64,000 nt of DNA, taken from the NCBI GenBank assembly GCA_027605045.1, contig JAQFWX010000167.1, positions 1 to 64,000 on the forward strand, in the 5' to 3' direction. The translations under genes and the position numbers were made by a program. Within the stretch, counting starts at the first letter, position 1, and each line of letters begins with the position of its first letter. Below the pieces are notes generated by a model. The model was not told where the DNA came from and searched no databases. It was given only the letters and a program-made list of their open reading frames with translations. This document shows, in pieces, positions 36,595-46,204 of this stretch. The stretch is from Phallus indusiatus (Eukaryota > Basidiomycota > Agaricomycetes > Phallales > Phallaceae).

Positions 36595-38747
36595 CCGATG
36601 GATCCAAGTGTGGCGTCGGTGCGTACTATGGTCAAGGCGCAAGTTGGCAAACCTGCAGACCCGCAGGGTTTATGTCTAAGAAATTCACTCCGGCACAGTA
36701 CAACTACCGGACTCATGAGCACGAGCTCATTGCAGTACTTGAAGCACTGAATAAGTGGGAAGACAAACTACTAGGTCGTAAATTCACCCTAGTAACGGAC
36801 AACGAGGCCTTGAAACACTTCAAGACACAGCCCCGTATGTCGCCTAGACAGGCGAGATGGTACGAGTATCTCTCTCGTTTCGACTACGAAACGATTCACA
36901 TTAAAGGTGAGACCAACACGGTCGCAGATGGACTCTCGAGATATTTCGAGGATGACCTACCTAACGAGATACACCCACCTGAGAACTACGTCAACATCGA
37001 CGTAAAACTAGATCCAACAGGGGATCAGCTACCTCCTGAAAGGAAAAGTGAACTCAGAATCAGTGCGGCGAGACGCATTAAAACTCGGGCGAAAGCTAGA
37101 GTCCAACAACAGACGGCTGAACAAGCATCCATTGAACAACGACCAGCGTCCATTGAAGAAGTGGATACAGACGACGAAGACGTACTGGCAGTCACAGCGC
37201 AGCATAGCGGTAAAACGCTTAAAGCCAAGATTGAAGGCTTTGAAGGATTAGCTGATCTGATAAAGAGCGGCTATAAGGACGACACAACACTGAAGAAAGT
37301 GTTAGAAAACCCTGATGCATACAAAGGGTTTGGGATGAAAAACCAGCTACTGTACACGAAGAATCAGTTCTCCCGTGACGTGGTCTGCATACCCCATCAC
37401 TTATTTTACCAGGGGAGGAAGCTGGTAGAGATCATCATTAGTGAAGCACACGAAATTGTGGGACACTTCGGACGCTATAAAACGTCGCAATACATTAGAC
37501 AAGTGTATTGGTGGAGAACGATGGCAGAGGACATCGATGAATACTGCAAATCGTGCGGTAAATGTCAAACGAATAAGGATGACAATAGACATCCTAGCGG
37601 TCTGCTGAAGACGCTACCCATTCCCAATAAACCATGGGAATCAGTCGGAATGGACTTTATAGGCCCGTTACCAGTATCGAAAGGACATGACTTCTTACTA
37701 GTCATAATTGACAGATTGACGTCAATGGTGAGACTCATGCCCACCACCACGAAGCTAACTGCGAAAAGCGCAGCACACCTGTACTTCGAAGGTGTAGTTA
37801 GGCATCATGGCGTGCCAGCTTCTATCGTCAGTGATAGAGATACCAGATTCACCGCGAAGTTCTGGAAAGAACTACAGCGGCTAATAGGGACAAAACTCCT
37901 CATGTCCACTTCATTCCATCCACAGACGGATGGAGCAACAGAGCGGGCGAACCGCTCCATAGGACAAGTATTACGTTCTATAATAGATAACGACCAAAAG
38001 GATTGGGCTGAACGTATCCCGATGGCGGAATTCGCACTGAACAGTAGCACGAGTGAAACGACTAAGTTCACGCCATTCGAACTTAACTACGGATACACCC
38101 CTGCACTAGGGCGACAGCTCAACACAGACACCAAGTTCAATGGTGTGAAGCAATTCGCATTACAAGCGAAATGGAATCTTATGGCCGCACACGATGCCAT
38201 AATCGCGAGTCGCGTGAAACAAACCATGCACGCGAACACCCACAGACGAGATGCGCCTGTTTACAAAGAGGGTGACCTCGTGTACCTTTCTACGAAGAAC
38301 ATATCTCTACCAAAGGGTAGATCCAGTAAGTTGGTACCGCGTTACGTCGGTCCTTACAAAGTATTGTCAGTCAAAGACAATATTAACGTCAAACTCGACT
38401 TGCCTGACGAGTTGAAGAAGCGTAGGATAAATCCAATATTCCACGTGGACTTAGTGAAACCACATATCGCCAATGATGACGATAGATTTCCACGTCGTGA
38501 GTCATTAACGGCGTACGACTTTGGACAACCGGACAATGCCGAATGGCATGTAGATGAACTACTAGCCCATCGCTGGACTGGGTCTAAAGACACGGACATC
38601 GAGTTCCTAGTGCAATGGACGCTAGGCGATACGACCTGGGAGCCGTACGAACACTGCAAAGACTTGCAGGCATTGGATGAGTATCTCCAATTACGCGGGG
38701 TTACCCAATTAGGGAAATTGCCGCGTCTCCGCACGACGCGTAAATGA
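36545..38747 (+). CDS. retrotransposon RNase H, integrase and chromodomain
   Basis: RNase H begins PIWLVTDGSKCGVGAYYGQG and continues KKFTPAQYNYRTHEHELIAV, LVTDNEALKHF and ETNTVADGLSR. The integrase zinc-binding domain is HEIVGHFGRYKTSQYIRQ to CGKCQTNK. The DDE core has VGMDFIGPLP, IVSDRDTRFTAKFW and HPQTDGATERANR. A GPY/F-like stretch is RYVGPYKVLSVKDN. The C-terminal chromodomain is IEFLVQWTLGDTTWEPYEHC. The stop is TGA at 38,745-38,747. The domain set is complete and every catalytic residue is visible. Confidence 0.93.
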
Positions 38748-38748
38748 G

Positions 38749-38785
38749 GATCTGCAAGCAGATCTGCCCCGTGCCCCGGCGGCAC
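38749..38785 (+). promoter_or_regulatory. two consecutive hairpins after the pol stop codon
   Basis: One base after the integrase stop lies a perfect inverted repeat GATCTGC-aa-GCAGATC (38,749-38,764). It is followed by GTGCC-ccggc-GGCAC (38,771-38,785). They lie between pol and the extra reading frame that begins at 38,886. They might affect termination, reinitiation or RNA processing. No experimental precedent is claimed. Confidence 0.5.
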
Positions 38786-38885
38786 AACAGCCACGAGAAA
38801 ATCCTACTCGGGCGCTACTCTGATACAAGAGTAAATAAATACTCTTTCTTACGACCCCGTCTCAGCCACCTGAGCACCGTCAACG

Positions 38886-40692
38886 ATGTCTGCAGAACCT
38901 TCACGACCTACCTCTTCATCTACGAAGCCCTCGACCCGCAAGGGACGATTTGACGATATCAAGCAAGCGTTGCTTGAAGCACAAAAAGAATGGAGTATGG
39001 ATTCCATGCCTGGCTGCGTAGCCATCACCCACGAAAGTGGGAAATGTACCCACTGCGATGAGTATATCTCGCACATTAGTACCGCTGCAAGCAAGCGTAC
39101 CATTGTTCTTGACGAGAAAGACGTCAAAGAGTGCCTACTCGAGGCATTCCCGTTCCTGCAAAAAGAGTGGGATGATTTACGAAAGCGCCTTGAAGACGCT
39201 AACGACTACGCCGACCAGACCGTCCAAGAACTCAAGGACGTTGAGAGACGAGAGGACGACCTTCGAGATCGTATACGGGAACTCGAGGACAAGTTGAAGC
39301 AAGCCCCACAGGCAGCATCGCCTGTGTCATCTAGGAAACGACCTCGGTCAGAGGCCAAGGGCCCCACGAATCATGGGCCCGTAGGATTCGACGCGTACGA
39401 CGACGACGACGACGATGATCTAGACGACCACGATTGGGCGGACTCCTACAATGACGAGTCGGTACTCGACTCCAACGGTCAACCCGTTCCTCCCCACTCT
39501 GGGGATGATTTCGGCCTGATGGACAGGCTGGACCCTGAAGAGGAGTCATTATTGTCTCGGCGACAACTCGCTGAGAAAGTCCTCGCTGAGTTCCCAGGAA
39601 CTCCCCGTATCTCCAACCAGGCCAAGTACCGCGATACGTGGCCCGCTTTATGCAAGGCCACGACCCCACAGCGTCTCGAGCAGGAAAACCCCTGTACCTG
39701 GGCCAGTTCCCGACCCACTCGCGTGGTACATGATGTGTCCACTGGATGACCCCTCGTTCGTACTCCAGGGGAAGCAGATCTGGAAGAAACCACCCATATT
39801 GGACACACCTCAAAAGGTTGCAATGCACGCGCGCATTAGACTTGCCTGGGACGTAGGCATGATGTTCATCAATAGAAAGAAGAAAGAGCGAGACTACGCT
39901 CGCCTCACTATCGGGGAGCGCCCTGAAGCTTTTCCATACCCAACAGAAGGGCAAATGGACCTGGAAACGGGTCGCCTCTATGAGACGTGGTATAAGGACC
40001 CCGCCTCCGTACCCTTTTATATAAGGGTTGAACCATCAGGATCGCTGAATATCAGCGATGTTGAAGTCGTAGCGTGGCTTCGAAAAATATTCCCGAATCG
40101 GGAAACAAGGAAGACTGTATTCCCCATTGTAGCGGAGATATGTACCGAGCCTGGACTATCCACCTGGCTCAACGCCGCTGGCATCAACGCCGACAAGACG
40201 GTGAATAACTCCCCATCCATAATCGAAGGATGGCGTCGAGCATATACCCTGCCCCAGGGTAACATTCCCACCAAGGAAGAAGTTGTCGGGATGCTGCGAT
40301 ATAACTGTGTGAATACCCGACTAATCGAAACTCGATTAGGACCACTATTTGAGCGGTGGCGATCACACACTAACAGCAACACCATCGCCGTGAAGTGGCG
40401 AGAATCTCAACCCACCGTCTCGTCGCTGCTACCAGGGCGTCAGTATCGAAGACGACGTCGCAACAATCGTCGTGACGCCGCCCCTGCAGCTCCTATTGCT
40501 GGACCTTCGAAGGAGACTCCTTATGTGGAGTCCACCGCTAACTCGCCTCCCTCGGCGAAAGCACCACTCCCAGCAGAAATCGCTGAGAAAGAACTCGTGA
40601 TCGACCCCGATCAATACGAGGTCCTGGATAGACCAGGAGCAGGCCCTCAAGGTGATATTGAGATGGCCATGGATTATACCGCGGACGACTGA
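38886..40692 (+). CDS. extra retrotransposon reading frame between pol and 3' LTR, unknown function
   Basis: Two overlapping open frames (38,886-39,749 and 39,730-40,692) look like one protein of about 600 residues. The frame breaks by one extra base near 39,685-39,693: the upstream QEN continues as VPGPVPDPLAWYMMCPLDDP in the next frame. From the N-terminus: Ser/Thr-rich start, a Cys/His group (CVAITHESGKCTHCDEYISH), a coiled coil (about residues 100-140, KRLEDANDYADQTVQELKDV), a nuclear-type basic patch (SSRKRPRSEAK) and an Asp-rich tract. A globular-looking half follows, with a late arginine cluster (RQYRRRRRNNRRDAA). No signal peptide or membrane segment is seen, so it is not an env-like glycoprotein. 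I do not recognise the family. Confidence 0.7.
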
Positions 40693-40734
40693 GACTCACT
40701 CGTCGTATCATGTATTGACTTGACGCTCAAGTCA

Positions 40735-40745
40735 GCGGGGGAGGA
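40735..40745 (+). other. polypurine tract of the Ty3/gypsy element
   Basis: GCGGGGGAGGA ends immediately before the 3' LTR at 40,746. It is the expected plus-strand primer site. Confidence 0.8.
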
Positions 40746-41009
40746 TGTAACGGTTCCGCTATGAGCAGCGGACTACTATTAACCATAGTACATATTCGTA
40801 TATACATACAATTGTATGCAGACGATCGTCGTCTGCACAAGTACCTAGTATTATGTAACGTACATAGGCGCCGTCACACCAGTAAATACCGCGTAACGGT
40901 AAAGGCGCCGGCAGCCTTTCTTACCTGCACTTGCAAATATACAGCTTTACACTGTTTGTTGTGAGTCCGTAAGAACCGGGCTAATCGTAAACTGTAACGA
41001 AACGTTACA
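40746..41009 (+). repeat. 3' LTR of the Ty3/gypsy element
   Basis: Identical to the 5' LTR over all 264 bp as read by eye. It is followed directly by the TTTCT target duplicate (41,010-41,014). Confidence 0.95.
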
Positions 41010-41014
41010 TTTCT
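41010..41014. repeat. target-site duplication TTTCT, right copy
   Basis: Matches 31,906-31,910 and marks the right border of the Ty3/gypsy insertion. On the minus strand it belongs to codons 8-9 of the interrupted transporter gene. Confidence 0.9.
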
Positions 41015-41034
41015 TCGCTTTGCATAGTAGACAT
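41015..41034 (-). pseudogene. detached first codons of the MFS transporter
   Basis: On the minus strand the ATG at 41,034 opens MSTMQSE. If the retrotransposon and one target copy are removed, this frame runs directly into ETSPTIHEKVSVAQ of the transporter at 31,910. This fixes the insertion site inside the eighth or ninth codon. A second in-frame ATG is at 41,025. Confidence 0.8.
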
Positions 41035-41160
41035 AGAAAGAGACTTTGTTCCCATTCAGGGTGCATAAAGCAAAAACAGACATTTGAGTCAATAGCAGAT
41101 GAAAAATGATTCTCACAAAATTGAAAATTGCAGTGCATCTGATCAAGCAAACAAATATTC

Positions 41161-41558
41161 TGTCAGGGTACGCTACCGCGTCCCCTCATTTTTCCTTATT
41201 TATTATCATCGGTATATATCTATTTCTATCTTATTTATATTTCCCGTGCATTGCCTCTACCATCCGTTTATTCTCTCCGTCCATATTTCACCTTCTCTGC
41301 TCGCGCGCGTTGCGCGCTCGTACACGGCGTGATGCCCGTGACATCACGTCGCTTAGGCTCGGCTTGGGCGCCTGGCACTTAGCTGTGCCAGGGCCGCACG
41401 CCGCGTCGTCGTTTTATGTATATAGTAGCTGTACCTAGAGTGAGGGTCCCTAAGCTTGTTCTCTTAGGATCCCCTCCCTCTAGGTGAGTAGTATAGTTAC
41501 CTTCCAATATATTTACTTAGGATCCCCTCCCTCTAGTGTGAGCTGAGTAGCCCTAACA
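41161..41558. mobile_element. solo LTR, 398 bp, with TATTC target duplication
   Basis: Starts TGTCAGGG and ends CCCTAACA, near-perfect inverted termini of the TG...CA type. It is flanked on both sides by TATTC (41,156-41,160 and 41,559-41,563). Inside are a hairpin CCTGGCAC-ttagct-GTGCCAGG (about 41,371-41,392), a tandem unit cttaggatcccctccctctag (41,463 and 41,516) and a partial inverted copy of it near 41,435. No coding capacity is seen. It is a remnant of LTR-LTR recombination. The family is unrelated to the gypsy LTR by sequence and could be copia-like. Confidence 0.75.
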
Positions 41559-41563
41559 TATTC

Positions 41564-42906
41564 AAAGTTGTTCCGGAGCCGCTGACTGGGCGCTTCGGGT
41601 TTCCGTTTCACATGCTTTTGCCAAATGCGCCGCATGGTGCACCGGAACCTGGGCTGTCGCTAAGAAATGCTGAACAAAAATAAACGAGTGTAATCGTAGG
41701 TAATTGTTCTACTCTAACCACATTTTCAACTTTCCGGAGGCCTCTGGATCCATTCGGTCTTTATTTTCAAATTTTTGAATTTAGGAGTGTCGGTGATGCC
41801 CGTTTAATAAATTCCCGGAGCCGGACAAATGTTGAATACTGAGTTAAATCAGCATGAGCGACTTTTTGTTGATCCGACAATTGTACAGGTGGGAATATCA
41901 TCCCTCTTTGGCATTGAGCAAGAGTATACACATGGTCTTCAATGTTGATGCTACTTAAGCGGGATTCGAGAATCGAGACTTATTACTGCAGAAAAAAGTG
42001 GAGACCCGTCACGTTGCGGCGCAAGTCTCTCCAAGGCCAAGCCTCAAATTTGTCGACCTTTCTCCGGACCGCGATGTTAAGGAGTTGATATACATCTAAG
42101 AAAAATCTTACACGAGAACCTCTGGCTAAAAAGAAAATCCACGGTGTACAATTATTCCATCAAGAATTAAGAAAAGGCATCATCAAACACAGACGGAGAA
42201 ACGGGACTTACGGACGCTCAATACGAGGGAAAAATCTTTCAGGCAACATTACAATCCGAACCATGTAAGGTACCCACATCATGGCAATAAACGTAGTAGC
42301 ATGTACATATTATGATTCGAAAATACCGGAGAACCCTTTTTTCGGTACACTTTGCACCGAATTAATGAGCAGCCCAGAACTGCGGTCAAATTTAATTTAC
42401 ATTTCTCAAGTTAATGAAGGATATCACCGTTGGCAGTCCTTATACTTGGTAGTGAAGTCGATGCGGTCAACGGTTGCGTCGTTAATGTCTGGACGACCTT
42501 GGCTGTACTGTAATTACACGCTGCAATTCACGTTGGCATTGATTTCCTGGGCGACATTCGCATTGATGCAGTGTGCCTGTTTTCAAACGCGCCAGGTCCG
42601 CACAAGGAAGGCATATAATGACGAAATGCCACATTCGGAAGGTCGTCTGGATAACGACCGCTGGTAAATTTAAGTGCAAAAAAAAAGGAAAGAGAAACGC
42701 TCACGACATCCGTTGTCCATCGATATTCGGAAAATGCAATGAGCATGAATTACGCAAGCATGAGACTGGATACATTCTTCGAGTTTGGGAATCTGATTTG
42801 TGTGTATAAAAAGGATGGTGCAAACTCCCCAGAGTCATAAAAAAAATCCATCCCCCCCTTGACCTTACTTCCGTATAATACGCCTTCAATGAACTCCCCT
42901 AGAATA
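41564..42906. other. gene-poor stretch with possible decayed minus-strand exons
   Basis: No intact gene. Minus-strand pieces look exon-like: QCQRGMIFPPVQLSDQQKVA (about 41,870-41,930), WVPYMVRIVMLPERFFPRIE followed by a GTAAGT donor (about 42,205-42,282), and AFIILGEFIEGVLYGSKVKG (about 42,845-42,905). They cannot be joined into one frame by eye and the family is not recognised. The 3' part also holds the promoter of the aminolevulinate synthase gene. Confidence 0.3.
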
Positions 42907-44595
42907 ATGAATGCCCAAACTCTTCGACGAGCTGTACACACTGCGTCAAAGCGGCAGCGTGCCATGGCCACAGAAATTCCAAGCTATGAATCCCTTGGTA
43001 TTGAATGAATTTGTTTGCTACAACTTCACTCACTCACTTGATCTCACTGTCTTTCAGCTAACCTTGAAAACGGCTTTAAGCCCCTCTCACTTAACCCCCT
43101 GGAAACATCCCAAAAACAATTCGCTTACACCGACTTTTTCAAAGACAAACTTCAACAAAAAAAGGATGATAATGTATGTGCAGTACTTGCCTTGTGGAAC
43201 TTGACTGACTCCCCCATTCACAACTGCATATACATAGACTTATCGTGTCTTCCGTAACCTCAATCGTACCATTGCCTCAAAATCTACCCTCGCTCGCTAT
43301 GTTGATCCGTCAGGAAAAGAATCTACTCAGCCCATTAGCGTCTGGAGTAGTAACGACTATGTAAATATCAGAATTTACTCTTCTCTTGTCCATATTACTC
43401 ACAGATAATTTCTTAGCTCGGACTCTCCAAAAATCCAATCGTGACTTCGGCCGTTAAATCAGCTATAGAGGCTTACGGGGTCTCCGCCGGAGGATCGCGT
43501 AACATTGCTGGTCATAATAACCAAGTCTACTCTCTGGAAACTGCGCTTGCTAAATTCCATAACAAGGACGGCGCGCTCGTTTTCAGCAGTGGATACGTTG
43601 CAGGAAGCGAAACCCTCGACGCGCTAGGGAAACACATTCCAAATGTTGTTTTTCTCTCTGACAGCGAAAATCACGCGTCGATGATCACTGGAATGAGGAA
43701 TAGCCGGGCTCGTCGCCTCATCTGGAAGCATAACGACATGGAGGATCTCGAGCGTCAGCTTCAGACACTCCCGCTCTCACAGCCCAAAGTTATCGCATTC
43801 GAAAGCGTTTACTCAATGAGTGGAAATGTCGCACCCATTCGTAACATCGTCCAACTCGCGAAAAAATATGGCGCCTTGACATTTCTAGACGAAGTACACG
43901 GTGTCGGTCTATACGGCCCCAACGGCGGCGGTGTGAGCGAGCATCTCGATTGGGATATCCATTACAACGGCAATCCATTGGGCCAACGTACTTTACAAGA
44001 CGAGATAGATATCATTTCGGGGACAATGGGCAAGGCGTTTGGTACTTACGGTGGCTTCATCGCGACTTCTGCGGAAATAGCCGATATGGTGCGCTCCTTC
44101 GCTTCCGGCTTCATTTTCACGCTCGCACTCCCACCCGCTCTTATGGCCGGTGGTGTAGCATCCGTCGAGTACGTCGCCAAGAGTTCACAAGAGAGAGTGC
44201 ATTTGGCCAGGAACGCTCTCCTGATGAAGAAGCTTCTAAATGAATATGATATTCCCGTTACGCCAAATCCAAGCCACATTCTGCCTGTTTTCGTGGGAGA
44301 AGCCGAGAAGACAAGAAGAGCCGCAGAGGTATTGTTGGACGAGCATGCGATTTATGTTACGCCAGTGAACGCTCCAAGCGTTCGACCGGGTCGGGAGATA
44401 TTGAGAATCAGCCCAGGAGCAATGCACACAAGAGAGGATTGCTATGCGCTCGCAAAGGGTCTAGACCTCGTCTGGACAAAATTGGGTATCAAGCGGGGTC
44501 GTCAATGGGATCCGACTGGACTGCGGTTCGAAAACAATCACAAACCTCTTTGGACATCAGATCAACTAGACCAAGCGACATCCAAGACTTTTTGA
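42907..44595 (+). CDS. HEM1: 5-aminolevulinate synthase (alpha-oxoamine synthase, PLP enzyme)
   Basis: Condenses glycine and succinyl-CoA to 5-aminolevulinate, the first step of haem synthesis in the mitochondrial matrix. Four exons: a short basic start (MNAQTLRRAVHTASKRQRAM), a linker exon, RVFRNLNRTIASKSTLARYV to VWSSNDY, then the 384-codon main exon from 43,441. Diagnostic motifs: SNDYLGLSKNP across the junction, GGSRNIAGHNNQVYSLE, SDSENHASMITGMRNSRARR, FESVYSMSGNVAPI, DEVHGVGLYG and the PLP-lysine site SGTMGKAFGTYGG. NHASM plus the serine-rich substrate loop favours ALAS over KBL or SPT. The predicted leader is short and no CP haem-regulatory motif is visible, unlike many fungal Hem1 leaders. 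A paralogue serving a secondary pathway is possible. Confidence 0.85.
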
Positions 44596-45377
44596 AGCTC
44601 AGTAGATTTGGTGTAAATAGTATAAAACTTCGTATACTAGAAAATGAGAACTTAATGTAACACTGCATATCGATATACTAGTATCTTTTGCTAAAATACT
44701 ATCCAATGACAAAGATTCACTTGCCTGATAATTATTCCGCAATATGTCAAAACATATTCCATTCGGGATGCAATTTAAGGCGGGGGATACATTTCTATCG
44801 TTTTAGTCGAAGGGTCATAAATTAATTGCACTCCCCGGAAACACCGCATATATGTACAGTCAGCTCAGCTGACTATTGGTGGCCCTCCTAATTCCTCCAA
44901 GTTCGCATAGTATAAATTCTTCTTCTTCTATACCAGCCTTTCTCACATCTTGAGCTTGACCACACACCAGCTTGGTGACTACGGCGCTTGTGTCTTCATC
45001 TTAATACATATAATATTGGCGTTATCAAGTGGCAAACCACCGGCGACGAAATAAAGGAGCGTCTCAAGAACATCCCCGGCACACCTGTTCGCCGCGATGT
45101 CCGTCGTACCAGAACTCCTTTTCATCAGAATATTTCTCCTCATTCCTGAAGGATCCCGTGGGCGTAAGCTTAACCACAACCGCTCACTACTGCATCTGCG
45201 AGAATAGAGTGGAGTGAACGTTCATTTTGTTACAGGATTATTTTCTAGTTTGCTTACAACAACATTAGAGATTTTATCGCCGTCGGACATCGCTAATCAG
45301 GAACCATTTACATAAATATTCGTCTCCCCAACAACAACTTCGCACGACTCGGTCCCAACCACATGAACTCGAATAGC

Positions 45378-45420
45378 TGCTGCAATTGCAACTGGAGCAA
45401 AAAGAATTCATGGACCTCAC
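45378..45420 (+). pseudogene. Crinkler body fragment
   Basis: gctgcaattgcaactggagc and the following agaattcatggacctcac match the segment at 13,635-13,675 of the Crinkler pseudogene (LQLEQREFTDL against LQLEQKEFMDL). Only about 45 bp are recognisable. Confidence 0.5.
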
Positions 45421-45827
45421 TAGTATGAAGCTTTCCAGCTTGTCTATCCAGCTCCTAAATGTTGTCTTGGGTTGTGAAGGTTGTGTGAGTCAAGAGGAAC
45501 ACCCCGGTATTTGTGATAGTCGTTTATCATGGAAGGGGGATGCCTAAACATGCTGTGGCGTGAAGAAGCGGACCTCGCGACGAACGGCTTGCAGATTTAT
45601 GCCCTTCCCATCAGGTAACCCCTGATTTCCAGAGGTTGATGTTCCTTCTCGTTGCACGTGAATCCGAATATTCAGTTTAAAAGCTGGGTTACTGTCGAGG
45701 GTATCGAGTCATCCCAAAGATTGACATTCGCTTATTCTTAACAATCTTCTCATCTACACTGGTAGCGCTATGAGCATTGAAAATCTTCAATACAAAATAT
45801 ATTTTGAAAAATCTACTGCCGACCTGC

Positions 45828-45940
45828 AGATTTAGTTTCACAGTACAGACATCGCCCATGGGCTTGCAGGTATCGCTGACTTAGGAGACAAATAAAAAGT
45901 AAGTTGGGTAAGGTCGTTGTCCATCGTGGCGGCGAGAGTC
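45828..45940 (-). pseudogene. Crinkler N-terminal fragment, opposite strand
   Basis: On the minus strand VSDTCKPMGDVCTVKLN parallels VSDTCKPIGEIFTV of the relic at 12,823. The DNA is also close (ggcttgcaggtatcgctgac against the reverse of 12,843-12,862), including an upstream ggcggcgagagtca block. Frames are broken. It lies inverted relative to the body fragment at 45,378. Confidence 0.6.
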
Positions 45941-46204
45941 AACAGTGAATAGTTGGAAACTGAAAGCTTTCGGACCTCATAAATAAGTTACAAGTGGCTT
46001 ATGATTATCATATGTACTAAGTATGGTGTAATTTTTCCCTCCGCATTTCCGTCAGTCTTTCAATAAATGTTGTCACCAAAAAGTCCTATCTATTGTTGTA
46101 ATGCAAATACATTTGATGTACATCCAGGCGGAAGGTCTTTTCCAACGTTGATAATTTATATATGAAGATCAGAAAGAAGTATTATTAATTGGTGGCGATT
46201 CTTC

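Larger units (their letters stand above)
31911..41009 (+). mobile_element. Ty3/gypsy chromovirus LTR retrotransposon, about 9.1 kb
   Basis: Full-length element bounded by two LTRs of 264 bp that I find identical base for base (31,911-32,174 and 40,746-41,009). Both run TGTAACGG to CGTTACA and are flanked by TTTCT. Sense order is gag with a CCHC knuckle, aspartic protease, reverse transcriptase, RNase H, HHCC and DDE integrase, chromodomain, then an extra reading frame before the polypurine tract and 3' LTR. PR-RT-RH-IN order and the C-terminal chromodomain define a chromovirus. Identical LTRs mean recent integration. At least five single-base frameshifts break the coding frames. It lies inside an MFS transporter gene. 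Confidence 0.95.
44596..46204. other. gene-poor stretch holding Crinkler relics
   Basis: No intact gene. A minus-strand open frame at 44,979-45,179 (GDVLETLLYFVAGGLPLDNA) continues loosely to 44,880 but is not recognised. Crinkler-derived fragments at 45,378-45,420 and 45,828-45,940 are listed separately. The rest shows nothing identifiable. Confidence 0.4.

Noticed and set aside
39331..39954. 207-codon minus-strand open frame
   Set aside because: Mirror of the Asp-rich and Ser-rich coding strand of the extra retrotransposon frame; Arg/Trp-rich composition typical of antisense reading.
38886..40692. Env-like glycoprotein in the element
   Set aside because: The position fits, but there is no signal peptide, membrane segment or glycoprotein pattern; the protein looks soluble and nuclear.
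42281..42667. 128-codon plus-strand open frame upstream of the aminolevulinate synthase gene
   Set aside because: Hydrophobic stretches without a consistent pattern; the opposite strand looks more exon-like, and neither could be joined to a gene.
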